6,873 bases of DNA from the NCBI GenBank assembly GCA_036522275.1, contig DATDGC010000030.1, positions 1-6,873 of the forward strand. Reading direction: 5' to 3'. The stretch is from JAHFRG01 sp036522275. GTDB lineage: Bacteria; Pseudomonadota; Gammaproteobacteria; Burkholderiales; JAHFRG01. The notes beneath the pieces are model-generated. The model was not told the origin of the DNA and did no database searches. It was given only the letters and a program-made list of their open reading frames with translations. The translations under genes and the position numbers were made by a program. Each line of letters begins with the position of its first letter. The stretch's first letter is position 1. Positions 1 to 6,745 of this stretch are shown here, one piece after another.

Positions 1-1122
1 GGAGGCAAGAACAGTGCCTGGGATTACGGTGGACGAGGGGACATCACCGTTAATGCAGATAGCCAGAAACTCGGATGGTGGCCCGGAGGATTTGCGAACC
101 TGGAGATCGAGGGTAATTTTTCCAGCTCCGTCAACCGCAATACCGGAGCGCTCATGCCGGTGAATACCAGTCAGCTCTTTCCAGAGCCAGGCAGCGACAA
201 CTTTAATGTGTCCGCATTGAATTTTGCCCAGTTCCTTTCGCATTATTTTGGCGTGACTGTAGGCAAGTATGCCACCATCACCCCCACCTCAGGCGATATG
301 AATGAGTTTGCTCACGGCAAAGGTGATACCCAGTTCATGAATGCGGCATTCAATTTTAATCCGGCCATACTAGTGACGGTACCGTACTCGACGCTGGGCG
401 CAGGGGCGATCTTACTGCCGACCGCAGATCCCAAGCAGGCCATCGTAACTTTTTTCGTTCTTCAAACCAACGGAAGTTCGGAAACCAGCGGCTTTAATGA
501 TTTGGACGCCAACAAATTAACTTTTGCAGGCGAAGGCCGGGTCAAGACGGATTTTTTCGGGCTCACCGGACATCAGCTTGCCGGTGCCACGTATTCGAAT
601 AAAACCTTCACTTCGCTTGATCAAAGCCTACGCTTTATTATCGAGAACCGAGCGATCGAACAGAAGGATCGTTCGTGGTCCGTTTACTATAACTTTGATC
701 AGTATTTTTATGAGCCCAACAAAGGCTCAGGTCAAGGTGTCGGCGTGTTTGGACGGTTCGGAACCTCAGACGGCAATCCTAACCCCATACACTACTATTA
801 CAGCTTGGGAGTCGGCGGCAAAGGAATTTTTCCCGGCCGGCCCATTGACCGGTTCGGATTAGGGTACTACTACGTTAAAGTCAGCAATATTAACCTTCAG
901 GGCGTGCTTCTTGATCCCCGGTTGTTGGATGCGACATTTTTGAGAAATGAGTATGGATTCGAGGCTTTTTATGATATTGCCCTGACGCCGTGGATGCAGC
1001 TCACTCCTGACATACAGGTCATCAGACCGGCTCAGAAGAATGTAATCACCATCATTCCCCCCAGTCGGCAAAGCATAGATACAGCGACCGTCGTCGGTGT
1101 CCGGCTCCAGATGCAATTCTGA
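1..1122 (+). CDS. Carbohydrate-selective porin, OprB family (5'-truncated)
   Basis: The reading frame is open from base 1 to the TGA at 1120-1122, giving 373 visible residues; the true start is outside the window. The ATG at 154 is only an internal Met, because the 51 codons before it read as the same beta-barrel style protein (WWPGGFANLEIEGNF). Recognisable OprB-like segments include MNEFAHGKGDTQFMN, VPYSTLGAGAILLPT, the stretch around SWSVYYNFDQYFYEPNKG, GVFGRFGTSDGNPNPIHYYY and the C-terminal STPxxxL-like strand TATVVGVRLQMQF. It ends in phenylalanine, as outer-membrane barrels do for recognition by the assembly machinery. Known role of the family: an outer-membrane channel for sugars and other small solutes. 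Substrate cannot be read here. It is convergent with the next gene (45 bp between stops) and is AT-richer than the nap genes. Confidence is high for family, low for substrate. Confidence 0.88.
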   Translation, partial: GGKNSAWDYGGRGDITVNADSQKLGWWPGGFANLEIEGNFSSSVNRNTGALMPVNTSQLFPEPGSDNFNVSALNFAQFLSHYFGVTVGKYATITPTSGDMNEFAHGKGDTQFMNAAFNFNPAILVTVPYSTLGAGAILLPTADPKQAIVTFFVLQTNGSSETSGFNDLDANKLTFAGEGRVKTDFFGLTGHQLAGATYSNKTFTSLDQSLRFIIENRAIEQKDRSWSVYYNFDQYFYEPNKGSGQGVGVFGRFGTSDGNPNPIHYYYSLGVGGKGIFPGRPIDRFGLGYYYVKVSNINLQGVLLDPRLLDATFLRNEYGFEAFYDIALTPWMQLTPDIQVIRPAQKNVITIIPPSRQSIDTATVVGVRLQMQF

Positions 1123-1167
1123 TTCCATCTTCTTGCGATGTCTTCGAGCAAACGCAATCCGGTCAAA

Positions 1168-1629
1168 CTAGTTGTCAATGCTGTGAACCTTATGGACCAC
1201 GGCGACGAGAATGGCCGTTGACCAGCCAAACATCAACATGGCGGTCAGCGCTTCAAATCCTTCGAGACCTTGCCAGCGTCCGGGCAGCATGATGTTGCTG
1301 GCGCCCAATGTAGTGTAACTTTGTACCGAGAAGTACATCGCTGTCTTGATGTTCTGAATCATGTCGGTCAGGTAGTAGAACTCGGCCCAGATGATGATCT
1401 CGAAATAGTGCGTCGTCAGCATGATCGCAACGATAACGACCAGGAGTATTGTGCGTCGTACCGAGCGCATGCTTACGGATGCTCCGAAGCGCTTGAAATA
1501 ACTGCGCACCAGGCCCATTCCGAACCCATGGCAGATAACGGTGAGGCTCATTGGAATCAGCGCCGTCAGAAATTGCTCGGTGTATTGGAAATGCAGTTCT
1601 GAAAAAAATCTCGCGATGGTTTCCAGCAT
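1168..1629 (-). CDS. Small ion-channel-like membrane protein with non-canonical filter
   Basis: A 153-residue protein. The ATG (complement of 1627-1629) follows GGGGAG (complement of 1637-1642) by 7 nt, which supports this start; the stop is TAG (complement of 1168-1170). Hydrophobic segments lie at about residues 18-40, 57-80 and 125-146, with a re-entrant pore-like segment at about 94-111 (MYFSVQSYTTLGAS) before the last helix, followed by FGWSTAILVAVV. This is the arrangement of a two-helix potassium-channel pore module (Ion_trans_2 type) with one extra N-terminal helix. The filter position reads TTLGAS rather than TVGYG/TVGFG: the first glycine is kept (G109), but the aromatic residue is Ala and the second glycine is Ser (S111). 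Potassium selectivity is therefore uncertain. It is divergent from the nap operon and convergent with the porin. It may be an ion channel of altered selectivity or a channel-fold protein with another role. Confidence 0.8.
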   Translation of the reverse strand: MLETIARFFSELHFQYTEQFLTALIPMSLTVICHGFGMGLVRSYFKRFGASVSMRSVRRTILLVVIVAIMLTTHYFEIIIWAEFYYLTDMIQNIKTAMYFSVQSYTTLGASNIMLPGRWQGLEGFEALTAMLMFGWSTAILVAVVHKVHSIDN

Positions 1630-1724
1630 TGCTCATCTCCCCAATATGATTTTGCCGAGCAACAGTTTTACCACAAACCAACCCGCAGGAGTATTTATCC
1701 CAGCCGAGTGAGTTCGCATGATCT

Positions 1725-1758
1725 GAGATTATAGGAGGCGCAACTTAGCATAATTCTC
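1725..1758 (-). promoter_or_regulatory. Candidate -10 box and imperfect inverted repeat upstream of the minus-strand channel
   Basis: On the minus strand a perfect TATAAT lies at 1728-1733, about 100 nt upstream of the channel ATG. No good -35 box is visible 16-18 nt behind it. The same place carries an imperfect inverted repeat: GAGATTAT (1725-1732) and ATAATTCTC (1750-1758), complementary apart from one extra base, with a C-G and a T-G pair extending it outward. The loop is 17 nt. This could be an operator or an RNA hairpin that controls the channel or the divergent nap promoter. It matches no FNR or NarP consensus that I can recognise. It is a sequence observation only. Confidence 0.25.
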
Positions 1759-1820
1759 GGAGCTGTACTACTTTCCTCGCTTATGATGCCCAGAACAATA
1801 AACCGGGCGGGGAGGGGTTC

Positions 1821-1886
1821 ATGCACTCAGTAAATCACCCTGACTTTAACTTGACAAAATCCCAGGTTTGCAAGATTATTTCCTGA
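1821..1886 (+). CDS. Putative 21-codon leader ORF overlapping napE start
   Basis: The ATG at 1821 is preceded by GGAGGGG (1811-1817), so GGAGG lies 5 nt from the start, the best Shine-Dalgarno in the nap upstream region. The frame runs 21 codons (begins MHSVNHPDFN, ends CKIIS) and stops at TGA 1884-1886, whose last base is the A of the napE ATG (TGATG). napE itself has no Shine-Dalgarno in front of that ATG, so ribosomes finishing this ORF could re-initiate on napE. The peptide resembles nothing I recognise and is too short to judge by codon use. It may be a translated leader that couples or controls nap expression, or a chance ORF. It only matters if transcription begins upstream of about 1810. 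Confidence 0.4.
   Translation: MHSVNHPDFNLTKSQVCKIIS
1851..1879 (+). promoter_or_regulatory. Candidate sigma-70-like promoter just before napE
   Basis: A perfect TTGACA (1851-1856) is followed after 17 nt by GATTAT (1874-1879), which matches four of six bases of TATAAT. Transcription would begin near 1886, at the napE ATG itself, giving a leaderless or nearly leaderless mRNA. This would exclude the leader ORF at 1821-1886 from the transcript, so the two readings compete unless two promoters are used. The evidence is consensus matching only. Confidence 0.25.
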
Positions 1887-2050
1887 TGGAAAAGCAACCC
1901 GGCCAAGCAGAAAAACAGCACGAATTACGCGCGTTCCTGTTCCTGACCGTAGTCACCGCTCCATTGCTGTCGGTCCTGGTGGTGAGTGGTTATGGTTTCC
2001 TGGTCTGGATGTATCAAGCGTTTATTGCCGGGCCGCCAACCGGCGGTTGA
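1886..2050 (+). CDS. napE: NapE, periplasmic nitrate reductase operon small membrane protein
   Basis: A 54-residue protein from the ATG at 1886. A TTG at 1868 would add six residues, but the charged N terminus MEKQPGQAEKQHELRAF is typical of NapE and the extra residues are not needed. It has one transmembrane segment at about residues 16-38 (FLFLTVVTAPLLSVLVVSGYGFLVW) and the family ending W-M-Y-Q followed by GPPTGG. NapE occurs at the head of many nap operons; its function is not established, and it sits in the cytoplasmic membrane. There is no Shine-Dalgarno before the ATG; the start overlaps the TGA of a short upstream ORF (TGATG), suggesting coupled or leaderless translation. It is followed 27 nt later by napD. 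Confidence 0.87.
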   Translation: MEKQPGQAEKQHELRAFLFLTVVTAPLLSVLVVSGYGFLVWMYQAFIAGPPTGG

Positions 2051-2077
2051 TGTCTGCCCACACATTAATAATTTAGC

Positions 2078-2368
2078 ATGGTGAATAAAGAGCTGCATAT
2101 CGCCGGGGTTCTCGTGCATGGCAAGGTTAATCTACTGACGGCGATACGCGGCGAGATAGCGGCGTTGCCTGGTGCAGAGGTTCACGGCGCGAGCGAGGAT
2201 GGCAAGCTGGTCGTCACGCTGGAGATGCGGGATTCGACCGCGGTGCTCGATCACATCAACGCAATCAATCAGATCAGGGGCGTGATTTCGGCCACCCTGG
2301 TCTATCAACACAACGAGTCCCTGGATTCAATGCAGGAGGAGCTGGATTATGGCAATCACGCGCCGTGA
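2078..2368 (+). CDS. napD: NapD, Tat-signal chaperone for NapA
   Basis: A 96-residue protein of usual NapD length. The start fits the family opening (ELHIAGVLVHGKV) and the body shows the ferredoxin-like fold pattern with VVTLEMRDS and the middle segment INAINQIRGVISATLVYQ. In the known pathway NapD is a cytoplasmic chaperone that binds the twin-arginine signal of NapA and holds back export until the molybdenum cofactor and iron-sulfur cluster are inserted. No clear Shine-Dalgarno precedes the ATG; the 27-nt gap after napE is AT-rich (TTAATAATTT). The 3' end overlaps napA by 20 bp, so the two are probably translationally coupled. The partner gene carries an internal stop, but napD itself looks intact. 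Confidence 0.92.
   Translation: MVNKELHIAGVLVHGKVNLLTAIRGEIAALPGAEVHGASEDGKLVVTLEMRDSTAVLDHINAINQIRGVISATLVYQHNESLDSMQEELDYGNHAP
2334..2339 (+). promoter_or_regulatory. Shine-Dalgarno of napA
   Basis: A perfect AGGAGG lies inside the end of napD, 9 nt before the ATG at 2349. It fixes the napA start, which also places the twin-arginine motif at residues 5-6 as expected. Confidence 0.8.
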
Positions 2369-4844
2369 CTTCATCAAACAGATGGCGGCGACGACTGTAG
2401 CATCGGTTGCGGGCATCCAGTTGCCGGCAACGGCTGCAAACGTCATCACCGAGAGTGCCTATACCAAGCTCAAGTGGTCGAAAGCGCCGTGCCGTTTCTG
2501 CGGTGTCGGCTGCGGGGTCAATGTCGCCGTCATGGACGGCAAGGTGGTCGCAACGCACGGCGACATCAACAGCGAAGTCAACCGCGGGCTCAATTGCGTC
2601 AAGGGCTATTTCCTGTCGAAAATCATGTACGGTAAGGACCGGCTGACCAAGCCGTTGCTGCGCATGAAGGGCGGCAAGTACGACAAGAACGGCGAGTTCA
2701 CCGAGGTTTCGTGGGATCGTGCATTCGACGTGATGGCCGAGAAGTTCAAGCAGGCGCTCAAGGACAAAGGTCCGACCGCAGTCGGCATGTTCGGCTCAGG
2801 GCAATGGACTGTGTGGGAGGGTTACGCGGCGGTGAAACTGATGAAGGCGGGCTTTCGCTCCAATAACATCGATCCCAACGCGCGGCATTGCATGGCGTCT
2901 GCGGTGGCAGGTTTCATGCGCACGTTCGGCATGGACGAGCCGATGGGTTGTTACGACGACATCGAGCAGGCGGACGCTTTCGTGCTGTGGGGCTCGAACA
3001 TGGCCGAAATGCATCCGATCCTGTGGACGCGCGTCACTGACCGGCGCCTGAGCGCGCCCAAAACCCGTGTCGCAGTACTGTCGGTGTTCGAGCATCGCTG
3101 CTTTGATCTCGCCGATGTCCCGATTGTATTTAAGCCGCAGACCGATCTCGCGATACTCAATTACATCGCCAATTACATCATCAAGAACAACAAGGTCAAT
3201 CACGATTTCGTCAACAAGTACACGGTGTTCCATTAGGGCAATGACGATATTGGTTATGGTTTGCGCCCTGAGAATCCGTTGCAAAAACAGGCGAAGAACG
3301 CCGGTGACGCGGGAGGTTCCAAGCCGATCAGCTTCGACGACTACGCGCGTTTTGTCGCCAAATACGACGCCGCTTACGTTACCAAGCTATCGGGCGTGCC
3401 GAAAGACAAGCTCGACCAGCTGGCCAAGCTATATGCCGATCCCAAAGTGAGGGTGATGTCGTTCTGGACCATGGGTTTCAACCAGCACACACGCGGCTCT
3501 TGGGCCAACAACCTGGTTTATAACCTGCACCTGCTTACAGGAAAAATCTCGACTCCAGGCAACAGCCCATTCTCGCTTACTGGGCAACCATCGGCGTGCG
3601 GCACCGCGCGCGAAGTTGGGACGTTCTCCCACCGTCTGCCAGCGGACATGGTGGTGACCAATCCCAAGCACCGCGAAATCGCGGAGAAGATCTGGAAATT
3701 GCCCGAGGGCACGATCCCGGACAAGCCCGGCTATCACGCGGTGCTGCAGAACCGCATGTTGAAGGACGGCAAGCTAAACGCGTATTGGGTGCAGGTCAAC
3801 AACAACATGCAGGCGGCGGCGAATCTGATGCAGGAGACCTATCCGGGTTACCGCAATCCTGCAAATTTCATCGTGGTGTCCGACGCCTATCCGACGGTGA
3901 CGACGCTGGCCGCGGATCTGATTTTGCCGACAGCGATGTGGGTGGAAAAGGAAGGCGCTTACGGCAATTCCGAGCGCCGCACGCAATTCTGGCACCAGAT
4001 GGTGGATGCGCCGGGGGAGTCGCGCTCCGATCTCTGGCAGGTGGTGGAATTCTCCAAGCGCTTCAAGATGGAAGAGGTGTGGCCCGCGGAACTGCTGGCG
4101 AAGAAGCCAGAGTACAAGGGCAAGACGCTCTACGACGTACTGTTTCGCAACGGCCAGATCGACAAGTTTCCGTTGTCGCAAATTGATCCCGATTACAACA
4201 ACTCGGAAGCAAAGCATTTCGGGTTTTATATTCACAAAGGACTGTTCGAGGAGTACGCCGAATTTGGCCGCGGTCACGGGCACGATCTCGCACCGTTCGA
4301 CATGTATCATGAAACGCGCGGCTTACGCTGGCCGGTGGTGAACGGCAAGGAAACGAAGTGGCGTTACCGCGAGGGCACCGATCCCTATGTGAAGGCGGGT
4401 AGCGGCGTGCAGTTCTATGGCAATGCCGACGGCAAGGCGAAGATTTATGCGCTGCCGTACGAACCGCCGGCCGAGTCGCCGGACAAGGAATATCCATACT
4501 GGCTGTCGACCGGGCGCGTGCTTGAGCACTGGCACTCGGGCTCGATGACGCGGCGCGTGCCAGAGCTCTATCGCGCGTTTCCTAATGCGGTGTGTTACAT
4601 GCACCCGGATGACGCCAAGGCGCTCAACGTGCGGCGCGGCAGCGAGATCAAGCTCGTTTCGCGGCGCGGTGAAATGCTCACGCGGGTCGAGACGCGCGGG
4701 CGCAACCAGCCGCCGCGCGGACTCGTGTTCGTCCCGTGGTTCGATGCCAGCCAACTCATCAACAAGGTGACCCTCGACGCCACTTGCCCGATCTCGTTGC
4801 AGACCGACTACAAGAAGTGCGCAGTCAGAATCGTGAAAGTCTAG
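2349..4844 (+). pseudogene. napA: NapA, periplasmic nitrate reductase catalytic subunit, interrupted by in-frame amber codon
   Basis: Read through the TAG at codon 296, the frame encodes 831 residues, the normal NapA size. NapA reduces nitrate to nitrite in the periplasm with a bis-MGD molybdenum centre and one 4Fe-4S cluster. Visible in order: a Tat signal (TRRDFIK at residues 4-10, then a hydrophobic stretch to about 30); cluster cysteines C48, C51, C55 and C83 (CRFCGVGC...NCVKG); the molybdenum-ligand cysteine C181 in NARHCMASAVAGF; SNMAEMHPILW; then, after the stop, GYGLRPENPL, GFNQHTRG, TGQPSACGT, MWVEKEGAYGNSERR and GRVLEHWHSGSMTRR. The 295-residue product ending at the TAG would keep the cluster and Mo cysteine but lose most of the cofactor-binding body and should be inactive. 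No other stop or frameshift occurs. It may be a recent mutant, a base-call error, or a suppressed gene; I cannot distinguish these. The terminal stop is also TAG. Confidence 0.9.
3234..3236 (+). other. In-frame TAG (amber) inside napA
   Basis: Codon 296 reads TAG, between ...YTVFH and GNDDIGYGLRPEN. In related NapA proteins this position, just before the G-N/E-x-D-I-G-Y-G-L-R-P block, normally holds a basic residue or glutamine. CAG to TAG would be a single transition, AAG to TAG a single transversion. The frame is the same on both sides: 885 bases from the ATG to the TAG, and 1608 more from the next codon through the terminal stop. Confidence 0.95.
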
Positions 4845-4853
4845 GAGCGCGCC

Positions 4854-5327
4854 ATGATCAGATTAATCTCGCTCGCAGTCATGACACTGGTTGTAGTGGC
4901 GCCGTGCGCGGCACAGGGCGTGGTCGATTCGATGCGCGGGGCCACACCCATCGTCGACGAGCCCAAGCTGCCGCCGCTCGGCAACCCCGAGAACAAGGAC
5001 CTCAAGCGCGAGCGATCGTATGCAATGCAGCCGCCGACCATCCCGCACAAGATAGACAACTACCAGGTCGACCTCAACGTCAACAAGTGTCTGACCTGTC
5101 ACAGCAGGGGCCGGGCGGCGCAAGCGCAGGCCGTCGCCGTGAGCGTGAGTCACTACATGGACCGCGACGGCAACTTCCTCGCGGAGGTCTCCCCGCGCCG
5201 CTACTTCTGCGAGCAATGCCACGTCGTGCAGATGGATGCGAAGCCGCTGGTGGACAACACGTTCCAGGATGTGGATGTGCTGTTGCAGGGCTCGCGTTCG
5301 CCACAGAAGAGCGGCAAGAAGAAGTAA
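4854..5327 (+). CDS. napB: NapB, diheme cytochrome c subunit of periplasmic nitrate reductase
   Basis: A 157-residue protein with a Sec-type signal peptide at about residues 1-21 (hydrophobic core LISLAVMTLVVVAP, cleavage probably near AAQ/GVV). Two c-type haem motifs are visible: CLTCH (C79, C82, H83) and CEQCH (C119, C122, H123). H65 (PPTIPHKI) and H100 (VSHYMDRDG) are the likely distal ligands. The family signature SPRRYFCEQCHVVQ and the ending PLVDNTFQDVDVLL are clear. NapB passes electrons from NapC to NapA in the periplasm. AGGAG at 4843-4847 overlaps the napA TAG and lies 6 nt before the ATG, giving a tight 9-nt gap. napB lies in the same reading frame as napA, three codons past its stop. 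The C terminus ends in a lysine-rich tail (KSGKKK). Confidence 0.95.
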   Translation: MIRLISLAVMTLVVVAPCAAQGVVDSMRGATPIVDEPKLPPLGNPENKDLKRERSYAMQPPTIPHKIDNYQVDLNVNKCLTCHSRGRAAQAQAVAVSVSHYMDRDGNFLAEVSPRRYFCEQCHVVQMDAKPLVDNTFQDVDVLLQGSRSPQKSGKKK

Positions 5328-5332
5328 CGGGC

Positions 5333-5914
5333 ATGGTCGAGCTCGTCAAGCGCTACTGGAGCATCCTCAACAGTCGCAGCGCCCATTTCAGCCTCGGCTT
5401 TCTGACCGTCGGCGGATTTGTCGCGGGCATCGTGTTCTGGGGCACATTCAATACCGGCATGGAATTCACCAACACCGAGGTGTTCTGCACCGGATGCCAT
5501 GAAATGCGAGAAAACGTCTACGCCGAGTTGAAGAGCACGATCCATTTCACTAACCGTTCTGGGGTGCGCGCCAAGTGCTCCAACTGTCACGTGCCGCATG
5601 ACTGGACCGACAAGATGGCGCGCAAGATGCAGGCGTCAAAGGAAGTCTGGGGCAAGATTTTCGGCACCATCAACACGCGCGAGAAGTTTCTCGACAAGCG
5701 GCTCGAGCTGGCGCAGCACGAATGGGCGCGCATGAAAGCCAACAATTCGCTCGAGTGCCGCAATTGTCACGAGTTCGAGTACATGGACTTCACCCGGCAA
5801 AGCAAACGCGCGGCCGACAAGCATTCGACGGTGCTTGAGAGCGGCGAGAAAACGTGCATCGACTGCCACAAGGGCATCGCGCACAAGCTGCCGAATATGG
5901 CGGAAGTAGAATAA
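5333..5914 (+). CDS. napC: NapC, membrane-anchored tetraheme quinol dehydrogenase
   Basis: A 193-residue protein from the ATG at 5333, 5 nt after the napB TAA; the frame is open far upstream, but that part is antiframe sequence of napA and napB. One N-terminal membrane helix lies at about residues 19-38 (LGFLTVGGFVAGIVFWGTF), followed by a periplasmic domain with four haem motifs: CTGCH (52-56), CSNCH (82-86), CRNCH (142-146) and CIDCH (175-179). The first is CxxCHxM (M58), as in the NapC/NrfH family. It oxidises membrane quinol and delivers electrons to NapB. Size and context favour NapC over NrfH or TorC-type relatives. The Shine-Dalgarno is weak (purine-rich AAGAAGAAG overlapping the end of napB), suggesting coupled translation. 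No napG or napH appears, so NapC is the only quinol route visible here. Confidence 0.94.
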   Translation: MVELVKRYWSILNSRSAHFSLGFLTVGGFVAGIVFWGTFNTGMEFTNTEVFCTGCHEMRENVYAELKSTIHFTNRSGVRAKCSNCHVPHDWTDKMARKMQASKEVWGKIFGTINTREKFLDKRLELAQHEWARMKANNSLECRNCHEFEYMDFTRQSKRAADKHSTVLESGEKTCIDCHKGIAHKLPNMAEVE

Positions 5915-6023
5915 GGGCCAGTCCACGACCCCGCGGATCGATTTGCTCGCCAGCGAAAGAACGCGGCTCTTGAACTTAAACGCCGAGCCATCGTGTACAC
6001 CAGCCGCACCGCGCTTATGACAA

Positions 6024-6041
6024 GCAGACACTCCAGTCTGC
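6024..6041 (+). promoter_or_regulatory. Small perfect hairpin upstream of the channel gene
   Basis: GCAGAC (6024-6029) and GTCTGC (6036-6041) form a perfect 6-bp stem with a 6-nt loop, 10 nt before the Shine-Dalgarno of the downstream channel gene. There is no T-run after it, so it is not a classical terminator. It could be a leader-RNA structure or chance. The rest of the 153-bp gap after napC shows no strong terminator. Confidence 0.25.
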
Positions 6042-6051
6042 CAACTGACCG

Positions 6052-6057
6052 AGGAGG
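6052..6057 (+). promoter_or_regulatory. Shine-Dalgarno fixing the GTG start of the channel gene
   Basis: A perfect AGGAGG is followed 10 nt later by GTG at 6068. No ATG in that frame lies nearby, so this site decides the start. Confidence 0.75.
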
Positions 6058-6067
6058 ATAATTCGTC

Positions 6068-6745
6068 GTGCCGATCATAAGGTTTCGCCCGCGCTTGGCG
6101 CAGATACTTCAGCAGCGTTGTTTTTTTCTATTCCTAGCGTTGCTCGCTTTGCTGATCGCGATTCCATTCCTGGGCGATACCGTCCACGGCCGCCTGATAA
6201 TTGGTTTCTTCAACGTCACCGTTCTAGTGACCGCGGTCGCTGCGGTTGCGAGCTCCAGGCTGTCGTTTGTCATTGCCATTTTCCTGGGTTTGGCGATGCT
6301 GCCCCTTCAGTTCCTGGCGCTGCAGTCGGGCTTGCCGGGGCACTTCGCGTTGTTTTGGGGTTTTGGCGCGGCCTTCTACGGTTTAACCCTCGTCCATCTC
6401 CTCAATTACGTGTTGCGCCGGGATATGATGACTGCCGACAAGCTGTATGGCGCTGTTGCCGCATACATAATGATCGCGATATTGTGGGCATGCTTATACG
6501 GAGTGCTGCAATATTTCTACCCCGGCGCATTTAATTTCAATGGGACGCCAAAAGCTCTCAACCTGGCGGAACTGGTCTATTTCAGCTTCACCGCTCTTAC
6601 GACCGTTGGTTTCGGTGACATTGCTCCTGCGGTGATCCAGTCCCGCTTCCTGACAATCCTGGAGACGGTGACAGGCGTGATGTACGTGGCTATATTGATC
6701 GCGCGCCTGACCGGAGTCTATCCGGTTGTGGTAAAGAAGCCATGA
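6068..6745 (+). CDS. Potassium channel family protein, six-helix with canonical TVGFGD filter
   Basis: A 225-residue protein from a GTG start behind AGGAGG. Hydrophobic helices lie at about residues 19-36, 43-61, 65-85, 93-114 and 128-150. Next come a pore helix and filter (YFSFTALTTVGFGDIAP, filter T179-V-G-F-G-D184) and a final helix at about 193-213 (FLTILETVTGVMYVAILIARL). The pore module is a standard Ion_trans_2 / two-helix potassium channel unit. The four N-terminal helices lack the regularly spaced arginines of a voltage sensor, and there is no C-terminal RCK/TrkA domain, as the protein ends 12 residues after the last helix. It probably conducts K+ across the inner membrane; gating is unknown. 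It lies 153 bp after napC on the same strand and could be read from the nap transcript or its own promoter. Base composition is less GC-rich than napA-C. Confidence 0.88.
   Translation: MPIIRFRPRLAQILQQRCFFLFLALLALLIAIPFLGDTVHGRLIIGFFNVTVLVTAVAAVASSRLSFVIAIFLGLAMLPLQFLALQSGLPGHFALFWGFGAAFYGLTLVHLLNYVLRRDMMTADKLYGAVAAYIMIAILWACLYGVLQYFYPGAFNFNGTPKALNLAELVYFSFTALTTVGFGDIAPAVIQSRFLTILETVTGVMYVAILIARLTGVYPVVVKKP

Noticed and set aside
154..1122. Porin start at ATG 154
   Set aside because: The frame is open to base 1 and the upstream codons continue the same barrel-like protein; 154 is an internal Met of a truncated gene.
1133..1157. Terminator between the convergent porin and channel genes
   Set aside because: TTGCG/CGCAA makes only a 5-bp stem with a 15-nt loop and no T-run on either strand.
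3234..3236. Genome-wide reassignment of TAG (for example to pyrrolysine or Gln)
   Set aside because: TAG ends napA itself and the minus-strand channel at sensible positions; only one TAG is internal, and no supporting tRNA is present in the window.
3774..4310. Antisense ORFs inside napA
   Set aside because: Several long open frames oppose napA, as expected in GC-rich coding DNA; none has a start signal or recognisable domain.
3261..4844. Separate gene starting at TTG 3261 encoding the second part of NapA
   Set aside because: There is no Shine-Dalgarno, the TTG sits inside the conserved GYGLRP block, and the frame matches the upstream part exactly; it is one napA with an internal stop.
4736..5332. 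Long N-terminal extension of NapC
   Set aside because: The extension is low-complexity Arg/Gly/Gln-rich sequence in the wrong frame of napA and napB; NapC begins properly at 5333 with its membrane anchor.
6017..6061. 14-codon ORF ending next to the channel Shine-Dalgarno
   Set aside because: It has no Shine-Dalgarno and the length is easily explained by chance; unlike the napE leader, its stop does not overlap the next start.
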